A stretch of 7,872 bases of DNA from Fidelibacterota bacterium (GTDB lineage Bacteria; Fidelibacterota; Marinisomatia; Marinisomatales; TCS55): contig NZXC01000045.1 in the NCBI GenBank assembly GCA_002701785.1, forward strand, positions 1-7,872, in the 5' to 3' direction. Of this stretch, positions 1 through 6,406 are shown one piece after another. The first letter of the stretch is position 1, and the number at the start of each line of letters is the position of its first letter. The notes under the pieces are model-generated. The model had not been told where the DNA came from. It saw only the letters and a program-made list of their open reading frames with translations, and made no database searches. Position numbers and translations under genes: made by a program.

Positions 1-563
1 CCTAATAGCTGTATGATATAGCTATTTCCTCTTTCTAGAAAGTCTGTATCCTTTCTTTCAATAAGTATGTTATAATATTTTTCAGCATATTTTGAATAAT
101 AACCAATTTTAATATTTGCCTTTATATACTTAGTTAAACTAGTCGCAAATGGATTGAATTCAGGGTTTAAATCAATTACTGCATGAAACTCTAGACCCTT
201 ACATACATTGATCAATTGATTATTTGGTAATTCCCAAAAATTTTGATCATCAGAAGAAAATAATATTAACGGATTATTTATTAATCCCTCGTATGAAATT
301 ATGCTTTGTTTTGATAAAGCATAATCAATGTTCATGGTCGGATTTGGTCCCATAGCATTATATATAGATTGCAAAAATATTCTCACTACACGGGAATAAT
401 TAACTTCTTCTGGAAGAATAAATAAGACTTGTGAAATAGAAGTATTATTATCATTAATTCCTAGTGTTGAATCTTTAATTGACTTATAAATTAGATTATT
501 AAAAAATAGTGCGAACCTTGTCTTTAAAGGAATGTTCATGGCTGAATATAACTTTTTCACCAT
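1..563 (-). CDS. Partial CDS, possible family 9 glycosyltransferase (N-terminal part)
   Basis: The minus strand is open from an ATG at 563-561 to the left edge (187 codons, no stop), so the C-terminus lies outside the window. An in-frame stop at 584-582 bounds the N-terminus; an internal ATG at 539 is an alternative start. I do not recognise the family with certainty. Residues 46-65 (QVLFILPEEVNYSRVVRIFL) look like a beta strand-loop-helix. Residues 128-168 read AVIDLNP, then a helix, then KANIKIGYYSKYAEKYYN, which resembles the first Rossmann domain of ADP-heptose:LPS heptosyltransferases (an 'hDL' strand, a helix, then '(A)xxRIGf...yN'). If so, it would act at the cytoplasmic face of the inner membrane in surface-glycan assembly. 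The glycine-rich N-terminal loop usual in that family is not obvious, and the nucleotide-binding C-terminal half cannot be seen. The reading frame is likely real; the family call is weak inference. It is transcribed divergently from the operon starting at 622. Confidence 0.6.
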   Translation of the reverse strand, partial: MVKKLYSAMNIPLKTRFALFFNNLIYKSIKDSTLGINDNNTSISQVLFILPEEVNYSRVVRIFLQSIYNAMGPNPTMNIDYALSKQSIISYEGLINNPLILFSSDDQNFWELPNNQLINVCKGLEFHAVIDLNPEFNPFATSLTKYIKANIKIGYYSKYAEKYYNILIERKDTDFLERGNSYIIQLL

Positions 564-621
564 TATGATACTGCGTAGTTTTCAACTATAACTAGAAGTA
601 ATTGAAATAAAAAAATTCAAT
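564..621. promoter_or_regulatory. Divergent intergenic region, presumed promoters for both sides
   Basis: This 58-base gap separates two divergent start codons, so promoters for both transcripts are expected here or just inside the genes. A TATAAC hexamer at 587-592 could serve as a -10 element for the plus-strand operon, but no convincing -35 hexamer stands 16-18 bases upstream. Neither gene has a recognisable Shine-Dalgarno sequence; the bases before 622 are an A-rich run. No operator-like palindrome was seen. The role is inferred from gene orientation. Confidence 0.3.
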
Positions 622-1347
622 ATGTCATTAAATAAAAAACTGTTTTGGGGTGGACTAGGTTGGGTCTTAGGAGGGCCAATAGGTGGCATTCTTGGCTATG
701 CTTGGGCATCAATGTCTGATGCAGGATCACTTAAAAACTATCAAAAAAACTATAGTAAATCTAGTACACAAGCTGGTGATTTCATTGTGTCGCTTATGGT
801 GTTATTTGCAAAAGTAATGAAGGCGGATAATAAACTATTGCAATCAGAGCTTAACTACGTAAAAGATTTTCTAAATAAAGAATTAAAATCTTCTGATGTT
901 CAATATTTTATGATTCTATTTAAGGATATTTTAAAACAGGAATATCCTTTAAGAGATGTATGCAAGCAAATTCAAAGATCGATGGATCATCCCAGTAGAA
1001 TAGAATTAATCCATATCTTATTTGGATTAGCATTTGCAGATAAACAAATTGATGATAGTGAAATAAAAGTCATTCATACCATTGCTGGATACTTAAATAT
1101 TAATCAAAAAGATTATGAAAGTATTAAAGCAATGTTTATAAAAGATAATAAATATGCATATAAAATATTAGAACTTGATCCATCATGCAATAATGATGAA
1201 GTAAAAAAAGGATATCGTAAAATGGCAAATAAATATCACCCAGATAAAGTATCGCACCTTGGTATAGATTTGCAACATATTGCAGAAGAAAAATTCAAAG
1301 CCGTTAACAATGCATATCAAACAATCAAAAAAGAACGGAATATATAA
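622..1347 (+). CDS. DjlA-like co-chaperone: TerB-like domain plus C-terminal J domain
   Basis: This 241-residue protein has the domain order of DjlA-type membrane-anchored J proteins. Residues about 7-30 form a glycine-rich hydrophobic segment (GGLGWVLGGPIGGILGYAWA), a probable membrane anchor. Residues about 52-172 are a helical TerB-like region with the repeated acidic pattern typical of it (KADNKLLQSE near 67-76 and FADKQIDDSE near 138-147). Residues about 178-238 are a J domain, with its HPD motif at 206-208 between helix II (VKKGYRKMANKY) and helix III (EEKFKAVNNAYQTI). The HPD motif is what stimulates DnaK/Hsp70 ATPase, so the protein should recruit DnaK to clients at the membrane. The 241-residue length is slightly shorter than E. 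coli DjlA. The ATG at 622 is the natural start because it includes the anchor. The stop codon overlaps the next gene's ATG by one base (TAATG, 1345-1349), implying translational coupling to the mutase. The client is unknown. Confidence 0.85.
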   Translation: MSLNKKLFWGGLGWVLGGPIGGILGYAWASMSDAGSLKNYQKNYSKSSTQAGDFIVSLMVLFAKVMKADNKLLQSELNYVKDFLNKELKSSDVQYFMILFKDILKQEYPLRDVCKQIQRSMDHPSRIELIHILFGLAFADKQIDDSEIKVIHTIAGYLNINQKDYESIKAMFIKDNKYAYKILELDPSCNNDEVKKGYRKMANKYHPDKVSHLGIDLQHIAEEKFKAVNNAYQTIKKERNI

Positions 1348-2840
1348 TGGGTGAAAAACCAGGAAAATTTCCTTTTACTCGCGGTATTTATTCTGGAATG
1401 TATAAAGATAGACTATGGTCTATGAGACAATATGCAGGTTTTTCTTCTGCTGAAGAATCTAATAAAAGATTCAAATTCCTCTTAGAGCAAGGTGTAACTG
1501 GTCTTTCTGTGGCGTTTGATCTACCTACTCAAATTGGTTATGATTCTGATCATGAATTGGCAAAAGGTGAAGTTGGAAGAGTCGGTGTTCCAATATCGAC
1601 AATTCAAGATATGAATATATTATTTGATGATATAAAATTAAACGAAGTTTCAACCTCAATGACAATTAATGCAACTGCACCAATATTGTTCGCTTTATAT
1701 ATAGTTGCAGCCGAAAATCAAGGTGTTTCATCTAAAAAACTAATGGGGACAATACAAAATGATATATTAAAAGAATATATAGCACGAGGAACATATATTT
1801 TCCCCCCTGAGCCATCAATGCGTTTAGTAATAGATTTATTAGAATTTGCAAATACACATACCCCTAAATGGAATCCTATATCAATATCAGGGTACCATAT
1901 AAGAGAAGCTGGATCCACAGCAGTTCAAGAATTAGCTTTTACAATTGCTAATGGAATTACATATGTATCGGATGCAATAAAAAGAGGTTTAGATCCTGAT
2001 ACTTTTGCAAGTAGAATTTCATTTTTCTTTAATGCGCATAATAATTTGCTGATTGAAGCATCAAAATTTAGAGCTGCTCGAAGAATGTGGGCAAAAATAA
2101 TGAAAAATAGATTTAATGTGAAAAATGAAAAAGCAATGAAGTGTCGTTTCCATGTACAAACTGGAGGTTCAACATTATCTGCTCAAGATATAGATAATAA
2201 TGTTGTAAGAACTACTATCCAGGCCCTTTCAGCAATTCTAGGAGGGACACAATCATTGCATACTAATAGCCGAGATGAAGCATTATCATTGCCAACAGAT
2301 GAATCAGCAAAGTTAGCATTGCGTACTCAACAAATTATTGCTCATGAATCAGGATTAACAAATTATCCTGACCCACTTGGCGGTAGCTATATTATAGAAG
2401 AGATGACAGATAAAATTGAAAAAGATGCAAATGAAATAATAAATGATCTAGATAATATGGGCGGAGTTATTGAAGGAATTGAATCAGGATGGATACAAAA
2501 TGAAATTGCTCAAAGTGCATCAAAATATCAAAATTCTATAGATACTAAGGAGAAAATAATAGTTGGTGTTAATGAATATAAATCAGATAATATTGACAAT
2601 TATAAAACTATGGAAATAAATAATAATTCTGTTAGCATTCAATTAAATAGATTAAAAGATTTCAAAATTTCAAGGGATAACAACTTGGTAAAAGAAAAAT
2701 TAAATTCTTTACATACTATTGCCCTTAGTTCTCAAAATATAATTCCTACAATTATAGAATGTGTAAAATCGAAATGTACAATTGGAGAAATCTCTGATAA
2801 ATTAAGAGACATATTTGGCGAATATCAATCAAGCATTTAA
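1347..2840 (+). CDS. Methylmalonyl-CoA mutase large (substrate-binding, catalytic) subunit
   Basis: The enzyme isomerises (R)-methylmalonyl-CoA to succinyl-CoA using adenosylcobalamin. The protein (497 residues) covers the substrate-binding TIM barrel: FPFTRGIY (8-15), MRQYAGF (26-32), LSVAFDLPTQ (53-62), TIQNDILKEYIARGTY (135-150), SISGYHIREAG (179-189) and TQSLHTNSRDEALSLPT. Tyr29, Arg147 and His184 align without gaps (118 and 37 residues apart) with Tyr89, Arg207 and His244 of the Propionibacterium enzyme. The Tyr/Arg pair favours methylmalonyl-CoA over isobutyryl-CoA (Phe/Gln) or 2-hydroxyisobutyryl-CoA (Ile/Gln). FFFNAHNN (226-233) is typical of separate-subunit mutases. There is no cobalamin-binding domain (DxHxxG); the protein ends at the usual boundary (CTIGEISDKLRDIFGEY), so a separate small subunit must exist elsewhere. 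The N-terminus is about 60 residues shorter than the Propionibacterium subunit, and an in-frame stop at 1305-1307 rules out a much earlier start. No MeaB-type GTPase gene is adjacent. Confidence 0.95.
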   Translation: MGEKPGKFPFTRGIYSGMYKDRLWSMRQYAGFSSAEESNKRFKFLLEQGVTGLSVAFDLPTQIGYDSDHELAKGEVGRVGVPISTIQDMNILFDDIKLNEVSTSMTINATAPILFALYIVAAENQGVSSKKLMGTIQNDILKEYIARGTYIFPPEPSMRLVIDLLEFANTHTPKWNPISISGYHIREAGSTAVQELAFTIANGITYVSDAIKRGLDPDTFASRISFFFNAHNNLLIEASKFRAARRMWAKIMKNRFNVKNEKAMKCRFHVQTGGSTLSAQDIDNNVVRTTIQALSAILGGTQSLHTNSRDEALSLPTDESAKLALRTQQIIAHESGLTNYPDPLGGSYIIEEMTDKIEKDANEIINDLDNMGGVIEGIESGWIQNEIAQSASKYQNSIDTKEKIIVGVNEYKSDNIDNYKTMEINNNSVSIQLNRLKDFKISRDNNLVKEKLNSLHTIALSSQNIIPTIIECVKSKCTIGEISDKLRDIFGEYQSSI

Positions 2841-3432
2841 GATTCAATTGTTCAAAGTCGCAAAAACTATTTCGATTATTTTTCACCCTATGATTTTTTC
2901 ATTATTAGTATTTATTATAATAATCTTTGATAATAATGTAATACATCCACAAGCTTTTACAATCCTCATAACCTGCTTCATTTTTTCCAATCTAATGCCC
3001 ATTGTAACATTATTTTTATTGCAAAAAAAAGGTGTTATATCAGATCTAGATGCTAGTATAAGAGAAGAGCGCATTATGCCATTATTTTTAGGTGTAGTAT
3101 TTGCAATTTTTGGTTATTTATTATTACATATTCAAGAAGCTGGAATGCTAGTTAAGGGGTTAATGTTTTGTACGATAACTAATACATTAATTATAATAAT
3201 AATTACTCGTTATTGGAAAATATCTATACACACTATGGGTATATCTGGTCTATTAAGTGTTTTATGGATACACAGTAAAGAATATCTATTTATTATGTTT
3301 GTAATATTATTTTTTGTTGCTTATTCAAGAGTGATATTAAAAGCACATAACATACCACAAGTAACCACTGGTTCACTTTTAGGATTAATTCTTACTTTAA
3401 TTCAGATTCACTTTTTATTTGTACAAATATGA
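2815..3432 (+). CDS. PAP2-like integral membrane protein (possible lipid phosphatase relative)
   Basis: This is a very hydrophobic protein of 205 residues with about six membrane segments (roughly 18-37, 45-70, 88-106, 112-130, 154-170, 186-203). It matches my memory of a Bacteroidetes-type PAP2-like family: an N-terminal IFHP motif (22-25), SDLDASIREERIMPL (76-90, in the place of phosphatase motif 1), KISIHTMGISG (135-145, in the place of the PSGH motif 2), and YSRVILKAHNIPQVTTG (170-186, like motif 3, SRxxxxxHxxxD). In motif 3 the Arg and His are present but the final Asp is Gln181. Catalytic activity on lipid or isoprenyl phosphates is therefore possible but unproven. The start is uncertain. 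A TTG at 2815 overlaps the mutase by 26 bases, and another TTG at 2848 lies just after the mutase stop. The first ATG (2890) would delete the IFHP motif, so a TTG start is favoured. An in-frame stop at 2803-2805 limits the gene upstream. Confidence 0.7.
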   Translation: MANINQAFKIQLFKVAKTISIIFHPMIFSLLVFIIIIFDNNVIHPQAFTILITCFIFSNLMPIVTLFLLQKKGVISDLDASIREERIMPLFLGVVFAIFGYLLLHIQEAGMLVKGLMFCTITNTLIIIIITRYWKISIHTMGISGLLSVLWIHSKEYLFIMFVILFFVAYSRVILKAHNIPQVTTGSLLGLILTLIQIHFLFVQI

Positions 3433-4223
3433 TATTTACAAATCTGATTGAAGCTAACCTAAAAACAAATACTATTGGTAAATATATTGAATATTATACC
3501 CAGTTAGTATCAACTAATAAGGAGGCATGGGAAATAATTAATGAAGGAACAGAATCTGGTACATTGATTATTACTGATAATCAAATATCTGGAAAAGGGA
3601 GGAATAGGAATGAATGGAAATCTAAATCTGGAAAGAGCCTTACATTTTCTTTAATCTACAAACCTGAAACGATACCTATTGAAAAAATAGGGATATTCTC
3701 AATTTTGACTGGTATTTCTATATTAGACGGTTTGAAAGAATTGAATATTAATGGAAGTCTTAAGTGGCCAAACGATATCATATTAAATAACAAAAAAGTC
3801 GGAGGGATTTTATGTGAAGCTAAAATCCAAAAAACTAATATTGAATGGGTTGTTATTGGAATTGGAATTAATGTAAATGAAAGTAAAGATGATTTTGATT
3901 CTGGTCTTGTTAAAAAAGCAACCTCATTATTTATGGAATTAGGACAGAATATTCAACGTGAAAGAGTAATAGCAAGCGTATTAAATAATATGGAATTATT
4001 ATTAAAACGTTTTGAAAATGACCCTATTAATTTTGATATAAGTAATGATTGGAACAAGTATTGTGCACATAATAATAAAAAAGTTTCTTTTCAGAAAAAT
4101 AATGTAACTCATAGTGGAATTTTTAAAAATATTACAAACGATGGCAGTTGTATTATTGAAGTGAATGGAAAAAATATGCATTACTCTGGTGATTCGATAT
4201 ATGACTTACAAATATTAATATAA
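3429..4223 (+). CDS. birA: Biotin--[acetyl-CoA-carboxylase] ligase, monofunctional (no DNA-binding domain)
   Basis: The enzyme activates biotin to biotinyl-5'-AMP and transfers it to the lysine of biotin carboxyl carrier domains, for example of acetyl-CoA or propionyl-CoA carboxylase, in the cytoplasm. Family motifs appear in order in the 264-residue protein: STN (28-30), the adenylate-binding loop SGKGRNRNEW (54-63, equivalent to GRGRRGRxW), LKWPNDI (111-117), KVGGILCE (123-130), and GIGINVN (144-150). A small SH3-like C-terminal domain follows (about 215-264). There is no N-terminal winged-helix domain, so this is a ligase only, not the BirA repressor. The ATG at 3429 overlaps the upstream TGA by four bases (ATGA) and lacks a Shine-Dalgarno sequence, suggesting re-initiation after the membrane-protein gene. 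Lying in one operon with methylmalonyl-CoA mutase, it may serve the biotin-dependent propionyl-CoA carboxylase that feeds the mutase; that link is inference. Confidence 0.95.
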   Translation: MIFTNLIEANLKTNTIGKYIEYYTQLVSTNKEAWEIINEGTESGTLIITDNQISGKGRNRNEWKSKSGKSLTFSLIYKPETIPIEKIGIFSILTGISILDGLKELNINGSLKWPNDIILNNKKVGGILCEAKIQKTNIEWVVIGIGINVNESKDDFDSGLVKKATSLFMELGQNIQRERVIASVLNNMELLLKRFENDPINFDISNDWNKYCAHNNKKVSFQKNNVTHSGIFKNITNDGSCIIEVNGKNMHYSGDSIYDLQILI

Positions 4224-4237
4224 TTCAAATAATCTTT
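4224..4237. other. 14-base convergent gap between two operons
   Basis: Two operons end tail to tail here, with 14 bases between the TAA of the biotin ligase gene and the TAA of the cation transporter gene. The region is almost pure A/T. Only a 6-base inverted repeat (ATAATT at 4220-4225 and AATTAT at 4246-4251) with a 20-base loop is visible, and there is no GC-rich hairpin followed by a T run. A normal intrinsic terminator is therefore not apparent in either direction. Confidence 0.5.
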
Positions 4238-5416
4238 TTAAGAATAATTATGTATTTCTGAAACACTAATATCAACTTCAAATCCAGGAAAAATTGATTG
4301 TAACTGGTTTTCTATAATATTACATGTTTCGATAATTAGTGCTTTTGATAAATTAGATTTAACATCAACATTAAATAATATCACATGATGTTTATTAGTA
4401 TCCACAACTCGAACATCATGAAAACCAGTAATAATTTCATGATTAGATAAATTATCTTTTAAATATTTTTTTACTTTTTTTGTTTTTGGATCTGTAATTG
4501 AAATAGGGTCAACATGAACTGTGGGTGAAACTCCTAATTTCTTATTTAATATTTTTTCGACATTTTCTGAAATATTATGTGCATCCATTTGATCCTTATC
4601 TGCATCAATTTCAATATGAATACTAGCAAACTTATCCTTCCCATAGCTATGTACTGCAATATCATGTACTCCGATAACTCCTTCAACATTTTGAGATAAT
4701 TGTCTAATATCCTTTATTTCCTCAATAGTTGGTGGCCTACCAATTAGATCATCCACAGCAGCCTTTGCAATACCAAACCCCGACCACATAATAAATAAAG
4801 CAACAATCAATCCAGTCCAACCATCAACTTGAACATAGCCAAATTTTCCTAATATCATTGCAGATGCGACTAGAAATGATGAGATAGCATCTACTCGGTG
4901 ATGCCATGCGTCAGCATGCAAAGTACCTGAAGCAATCTTAGAAGATAAAAATTCAGCATACAGTGCAACTATCATTTTTACAAAAATGGTAATAATTATA
5001 CTAATTATCATCCACCATTCAGGCTCAACTATAGTTGGGTTAACAATGCGCTCTATAGATGACTCAATAAATTCAATCCCTGCAACTATTAACAAAATAG
5101 CTATGACTAATGTAGCTACATATTCTGCTCGTCCATGGCCATAGGGATGCTCCTTATCAGCAGGTTTTTCTGATTCATTAAATCCCCATATTACCACTCC
5201 ACTTGAAATAACGTCAGTTAAGGTATGAAAGGCATCAGCAATAACAGATATGGAACCAATAATTAAACCGATTAAAAGCTTCAAAAAAAACAATAATCCA
5301 TTTACAATTATAGAAATCCATCCTTGAAACTTCCCGATTCGACTTCGGTATTTTTTTGTAGATTCTCTTGACTTAGGTATATACCTATTAGTAATGGATT
5401 CAAAAATCACATTCAC
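4238..5416 (-). CDS. Cation diffusion facilitator (CDF) family metal efflux transporter, probably zinc
   Basis: This inner-membrane metal/proton antiporter exports divalent cations. The protein (392 residues) has six predicted membrane segments between about 32 and 225. The metal site residues are visible: HTLTD (His64, Asp68) in the second segment and HHRVD (His172, Asp176) in the fifth. HxxxD in both positions is the pattern of zinc transporters; manganese CDFs carry DxxxD in both. The family signature HPYGHGRAEYVA (90-101) follows the second segment. The cytoplasmic tail is long. A first dimerisation domain (about 232-305) is followed by a second region of similar beta-alpha-beta appearance (about 313-388), an arrangement found in ~380-390-residue CDFs of Thermotoga and Firmicutes. 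The start is GTG at 5416, two bases after the asparaginase stop. An in-frame stop at 5440-5438 and the absence of any early ATG support GTG; a second GTG at 5410 is also possible. It is the last gene of the minus operon. Confidence 0.92.
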   Translation of the reverse strand: MNVIFESITNRYIPKSRESTKKYRSRIGKFQGWISIIVNGLLFFLKLLIGLIIGSISVIADAFHTLTDVISSGVVIWGFNESEKPADKEHPYGHGRAEYVATLVIAILLIVAGIEFIESSIERIVNPTIVEPEWWMIISIIITIFVKMIVALYAEFLSSKIASGTLHADAWHHRVDAISSFLVASAMILGKFGYVQVDGWTGLIVALFIMWSGFGIAKAAVDDLIGRPPTIEEIKDIRQLSQNVEGVIGVHDIAVHSYGKDKFASIHIEIDADKDQMDAHNISENVEKILNKKLGVSPTVHVDPISITDPKTKKVKKYLKDNLSNHEIITGFHDVRVVDTNKHHVILFNVDVKSNLSKALIIETCNIIENQLQSIFPGFEVDISVSEIHNYS

Positions 5417-5418
5417 TA

Positions 5419-6384
5419 TTAACCAATACCTTTTACATCATAAAGCTTATTTTTGTTATTTTTATATAAAGCATACTGAAATCCATCATGTATAGCAGAA
5501 AAACCAACCTGTCCATCTTTTCGCAATGCGATGTAACCAATCTGAAAATCAGATTTTCCAGATTGTTTTTTAAGAATTCTATTTACTGCTTCTTTACAAG
5601 CATCCATAGCAGAATATCCCTGACGCATAAGTTCAACTACTAAAAAACTTCCACAAGTTTTTATTACTTCTTCACCTTTTCCTGTTGCACCAACTGCACC
5701 AATTTCATTATCCACATACATACCTGCACCAATAATTGGACTATCACCTACGCGACCATGAAGTTTGTAAGCCAAACCACTAGTGGTGCAAGCTCCTGCT
5801 AAATTTCCATTATTATCTCTAGCTAATGTACTTATTGTATCATGTTCATCATTAGGGCCCCAAGAATCTTTAATACTATTATCTTTTTTCCATTGCAGCC
5901 ACTCCTCCCTTGATTTATCCGTGAGAAGATTTTCTTCTTTAAAACCTTTCTCTAAAGCAAATCTCTTTGCTCCCTTACCAACAAGCATTACATGATCAGT
6001 TTGTTCCATTACTTTCCTAGCTACTGAAATTGGATGTTTAATATCTCTCAAAAACGCTACTGATCCTGCATTACCATCTGAGTCCATTATACAAGCATCA
6101 AGTGTAACATGGCCATCTTTATCTGGCCTTCCACCTAATCCAACAGATTGTGATAAAGGATCAGCCTCAGTTACTCTAACACCCGCTTCCACAGCTTCTA
6201 ATGATGATCCATTTTTATTTATGATAGAAATTGCAGCATTATTTGCAGGAATTCCATGATCCCAAGTAGAAAGTACTATAGGATCATTTTTTACTTTCTT
6301 TATTGGATTATCACATTGAGTTAATATTGAACTTGATGCAACAAGACTTATTGCACTTGATTTAATAAAATCACGACGTTTCAT
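5419..6384 (-). CDS. N4-(beta-N-acetylglucosaminyl)-L-asparaginase (glycosylasparaginase), Tat-exported
   Basis: This Ntn-hydrolase (peptidase family T2) cleaves the GlcNAc-asparagine bond left when N-glycoproteins are degraded, releasing aspartate and an amino sugar. The precursor (321 residues) splits itself before a threonine that becomes the nucleophile. The cleavage motif HDT is at 181-183, so Thr183 is the predicted nucleophile, giving alpha and beta chains. LHGRVGDSPIIGAG (208-221, with Arg211 and Asp214 for substrate) and GATGKGEE (232-239) match the family. The N-terminus, MKRRDFIKSSAIS, is a twin-arginine signal followed by a hydrophobic stretch, so export is in the folded state. 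Cys24 in ILTQC could be lipidated, but Gln at -1 is a poor lipobox, so it may instead be soluble in the periplasm. The ATG at 6384 is preceded by a run of nine Gs ending in GGAG. The start is 22 bases after the upstream dehydrogenase stop, and CDF follows two bases after this gene's stop. Confidence 0.93.
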   Translation of the reverse strand: MKRRDFIKSSAISLVASSSILTQCDNPIKKVKNDPIVLSTWDHGIPANNAAISIINKNGSSLEAVEAGVRVTEADPLSQSVGLGGRPDKDGHVTLDACIMDSDGNAGSVAFLRDIKHPISVARKVMEQTDHVMLVGKGAKRFALEKGFKEENLLTDKSREEWLQWKKDNSIKDSWGPNDEHDTISTLARDNNGNLAGACTTSGLAYKLHGRVGDSPIIGAGMYVDNEIGAVGATGKGEEVIKTCGSFLVVELMRQGYSAMDACKEAVNRILKKQSGKSDFQIGYIALRKDGQVGFSAIHDGFQYALYKNNKNKLYDVKGIG

Positions 6385-6388
6385 TTCT

Positions 6389-6397
6389 CCCCCCCCC
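6389..6397 (-). repeat. Homopolymeric G9 tract in the ribosome-binding region of the asparaginase gene
   Basis: Nine consecutive C on the plus strand (G on the coding strand) lie between the dehydrogenase stop and the asparaginase ATG. Coding-strand order is G9, then AGAA, then ATG, so the tract supplies the only purine-rich Shine-Dalgarno-like element. In so AT-rich a sequence such a run is conspicuous, and homopolymers of this length are prone to slippage. Any length change would shift the spacing of the ribosome-binding site rather than the reading frame. Confidence 0.75.
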
Positions 6398-6406
6398 TAT
6401 TAAGAA

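Noticed and set aside
1718..1918. Minus-strand open frame of 66 codons
   Set aside because: It lies entirely inside the strongly conserved mutase gene on the other strand and has no recognisable motif.
2883..3074. Minus-strand open frame of 63 codons
   Set aside because: It is antisense to the PAP2-like gene, whose hydrophobic coding pattern explains the sequence.
4220..4251. Inverted repeat ATAATT/AATTAT as a bidirectional terminator
   Set aside because: The arms are six A/T pairs with a 20-base loop, too weak to call a terminator in AT-rich DNA.
5783..5995. Plus-strand open frame of 70 codons
   Set aside because: It is antisense to the catalytic region of the asparaginase gene, which is clearly the real gene.
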